From Polyangiaceae bacterium (GTDB lineage Bacteria; Myxococcota_A; Polyangia; Polyangiales; Polyangiaceae): 64,000 nucleotides of DNA. Below are positions 62,085 through 64,000 of the stretch, in pieces (position 1 is the first letter of the stretch; the number at the start of each line of letters is the position of its first letter). The stretch lies in contig JABFXY010000085.1 of NCBI GenBank assembly GCA_013361525.1, positions 1 to 64,000 of the forward strand, written 5' to 3'. The notes under the pieces are model-generated. The model searched no databases, was not told where the DNA came from, and saw nothing but the letters and a program-made list of their open reading frames with translations. Position numbers and translations under genes: made by a program.

Positions 62085-64000
62085 TCACCTGTCCTGCTTC
62101 TTCAGCCCGATCGCGCTGATACCGAGGAGGATCGGAATCATGACTCCGAGGACGAGCAGATCCTTCATCATGAGAGGGGCCGAGAGCCCTTTGGTGTACG
62201 TGCCCAAGCTCGCGTGCATGTAATACGTGGTCGGCCAGACCGTACCGATGGCGCGCGCGCTGCCCTCGAGCGTCGACACGGGCTGCAGCAACCCGGCGAA
62301 CTGCACCGAAGGCTGAATCGTGAGAATCGCCGTGATGAACACCGCGGCCACCTGCGTCTTCGTGAACGTCGACGTCATCATCCCGACCCCGGTGGTCACG
62401 ATGACGTAGAGCAGCGTGCAGAGCGTGAGGACCAGGAAGCTGCCCTTCACCGAGACGCCGAACACCAGAATTGCGAGCCCCGCCAGGATGAAGAAGTTGA
62501 TCATCCCGATGATGACGTAGGGCAGCTGTTTGCCGATCAGATATTCGAATCGGCCGGTCGGCGTCACATAGAAGTTGATGATGGACCCGAGCTCTTTTTC
62601 CCGGACGATGCTGACCGTCATCAAGATCGCGGGGATGAGGATGAGCAAAAGTGCGGGAACGCTCGGCACGATCGAATAGATGCTTTCGAACGTGGGGTTG
62701 TACATATATCGTTCTTGCACGGATGCCTGCTTTGGAGGGACCTCCGTGATGCCGAGACCCGGGTCGTTCAGCAGGTTGTTGTGAACGCCGCGCGTGTATT
62801 GGGCCATCGTCTCGGCGCGGTAAGGCATCGCTCCGTCGACTTGCGCGAAGATCTCCGGCTCCGAGCCCTTTCGCATATCCCTTCCGAACCTCGGCGGGAT
62901 CTCGAGTAGGACCGAGACGTCATCCGACTGCAGGCGCTCGAGCCCCTCTTCGTCGGAGTATACCGCCGGCTCCGTCTTGAAGTATTGGCCGGCACCCTTG
63001 AACTGGTCGATGTAGGCGCGGCTTTCTGGTGATTGGTCGCGGTCCGAGACGGCAAATCGAATGTCCTCGACGTCGGTCGTGATCCCGAATCCGAACACGA
63101 GCATGAGCACGGCGGAGCCCACGAAGGCGAACGCGAGGCGAACCGGGTCGCGACGGATCTGGATGGCCTCGTTTCGGCAATAGGCGAACATGCGCTTCAA
63201 CGGGAGCGGGATGACAGGCGCTCTGTCGCGCTTCGACGGCTGCGCTGCCTTCTCCTCCGTGGCCACGTGTTCGGCAGCCGCCTTCGAGGCCGGCGCGGGT
63301 GGCGCCGCATTCTCCTCGATCGCGTCTTCCATGTAGCCGATGAACGCCTCTTCCAAGCTCTCCGCGCCGCGGTCGTCGATGAGCTTTTGAGGTGCATCGC
63401 AGGCGAGCACCCTCCCCGCGTGCATGAGAGAGATGCGGTCGCACCGCATCCCTTCGTTCATGAAGTGCGTCGTCACGAAGATGGTGACGCCCTCGTTGCG
63501 CGACAGATCGACGAGCAGCTCCCAAAAGCTGTCGCGCGCCACGGGATCGACGCCCGAGGTCGGTTCGTCGAGAATCAGGAGCTTCGGCTCGTGAAGGACG
63601 GCGACGGCGAGCGAGAGGCGCTGGCGTTGGCCCATTGGAAGGTCGCCGGCCAAAACGTCCAGGTGTGGGCGCAGACCAAACCGATCGACGAGTGCCTCGA
63701 TTCGCTCTTTCGCCTTGTCGGCCGGGATATGGTACAGCCGCGCATCCAAGACGAGGTTTTGACGAACCGTCAGCTCTTCGTAGAGCGAAAAAGCCTGCGT
63801 CATGTATCCCAGGTTGTTTCGAACCTCGATGCTGCCGGCCTCGACCGAATTGCCGAAGAGCGTCGCCGAGCCCTCGGTGGGTGGCAAAAGCCCCGTGAGC
63901 ATCTTCATCGTGGTCGACTTGCCGCAGCCGTTCGAGCCGAGAAAGCCGAAGATCTCGCCGCGCTCGATCGACAAGGTGACGTGGTCGACGGCGGTGAACG
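62085..64000 (-). CDS. rbbA: RbbA-like ABC ATPase-permease fusion (5' end outside window)
   Basis: The C-terminal 638 codons are in the window; the frame continues past 64000 (FTAVDHVTLSIERGEIF). The nucleotide-binding domain has Walker A GFLGSNGCGKSTTMKML, Q-loop YMTQAFSLYEEL, signature DLPMGQRQRLSLA and Walker B LLILDEPTSGVDP. After an Ala/Glu linker (about residues 220-255 of the visible part) comes an ABC-2 permease half with the same DxxDxSPESR-type periplasmic domain and EKELGSIINFYVTPTGRFEYL. In RbbA a first ATPase domain precedes this one. The final form would be an export machine with YhhJ. Confidence 0.87.
   Translation of the reverse strand, partial: FTAVDHVTLSIERGEIFGFLGSNGCGKSTTMKMLTGLLPPTEGSATLFGNSVEAGSIEVRNNLGYMTQAFSLYEELTVRQNLVLDARLYHIPADKAKERIEALVDRFGLRPHLDVLAGDLPMGQRQRLSLAVAVLHEPKLLILDEPTSGVDPVARDSFWELLVDLSRNEGVTIFVTTHFMNEGMRCDRISLMHAGRVLACDAPQKLIDDRGAESLEEAFIGYMEDAIEENAAPPAPASKAAAEHVATEEKAAQPSKRDRAPVIPLPLKRMFAYCRNEAIQIRRDPVRLAFAFVGSAVLMLVFGFGITTDVEDIRFAVSDRDQSPESRAYIDQFKGAGQYFKTEPAVYSDEEGLERLQSDDVSVLLEIPPRFGRDMRKGSEPEIFAQVDGAMPYRAETMAQYTRGVHNNLLNDPGLGITEVPPKQASVQERYMYNPTFESIYSIVPSVPALLLILIPAILMTVSIVREKELGSIINFYVTPTGRFEYLIGKQLPYVIIGMINFFILAGLAILVFGVSVKGSFLVLTLCTLLYVIVTTGVGMMTSTFTKTQVAAVFITAILTIQPSVQFAGLLQPVSTLEGSARAIGTVWPTTYYMHASLGTYTKGLSAPLMMKDLLVLGVMIPILLGISAIGLKKQDR

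Overview
The window looks like chromosomal DNA of a large-genome, high-GC myxobacterium (Myxococcota, probably Polyangia). The reasons are the very high GC, the many secreted lipoproteins with Gly-rich linkers after the lipobox, an OmpA protein with calcium-binding thrombospondin type 3 repeats, a kinase-ATPase-TPR Ser/Thr kinase, and loosely packed single genes rather than long operons. I see no rRNA, tRNA, CRISPR array, insertion sequence, integrase or phage gene. The window ends inside a gene for an RbbA-type ABC protein.

Layout. 1-9.4 kb: envelope genes (two repeat lipoproteins, OmpA/TSP3, signal peptidase I, a heme lipoprotein), a DJ-1/PfpI protein, and an exported peroxiredoxin-like gene interrupted by an in-frame TGA that is best read as selenocysteine. 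9.5-21.5 kb: a PhaC-like hydrolase fused to a degenerate acyl-CoA ligase, a hybrid histidine kinase, a metallophosphoesterase, a FrnE/DsbA oxidoreductase, DUF2267 plus universal stress protein, a Nudix-YbaK fusion, and a zinc-ribbon protein with five propeller-like repeats. 21.6-31.2 kb: a HelD-like helicase, lipoproteins, a trypsin-like protease, LysR/DUF2917, and a cysteine-desulfurase-like enzyme behind a SAM-IV riboswitch. 31.4-38.5 kb: a putative nuclease toxin with its immunity partner, a TerB/DUF697 membrane protein, a lytic transglycosylase fused to an M16-like module, and an SRAP protein. 38.7-46.6 kb: the large kinase, a TPR-methyltransferase, a TonB-like protein and a CMD/AhpD-like protein. 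46.9-58.5 kb: aconitase, Uma2, ABC-F, rhomboid, HEAT-repeat protein and TfoX-like protein. 58.6-64 kb: GH15 glucoamylase/trehalase, cupin, and an RbbA-YhhJ type ABC exporter.

The two most notable signals are sequence-level. First, a TGA at 5078-5080 sits exactly at the peroxidatic cysteine position of a thioredoxin-fold lipoprotein and is followed by a bacterial SECIS-like hairpin, so two apparent ORFs are one selenoprotein gene. Second, the minus-strand leader at 31262-31380 matches the SAM-IV riboswitch, a class known mainly from Actinobacteria, upstream of a class V aminotransferase with a well-placed GTG start.

Non-coding structure is also rich. A 42-44 bp palindromic element with a conserved GGGGGAGAAATAGC tail occurs three times, each time at the 3' end of a gene and in that gene's orientation. 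Two related AAAGCGTRTGGTAAAC hairpins lie between convergent genes. A roughly 120 bp inverted repeat follows the helicase, and two long perfect hairpins sit in a divergent promoter region. Starts below were chosen by signal peptide, domain boundary and ribosome binding site rather than by the longest frame.
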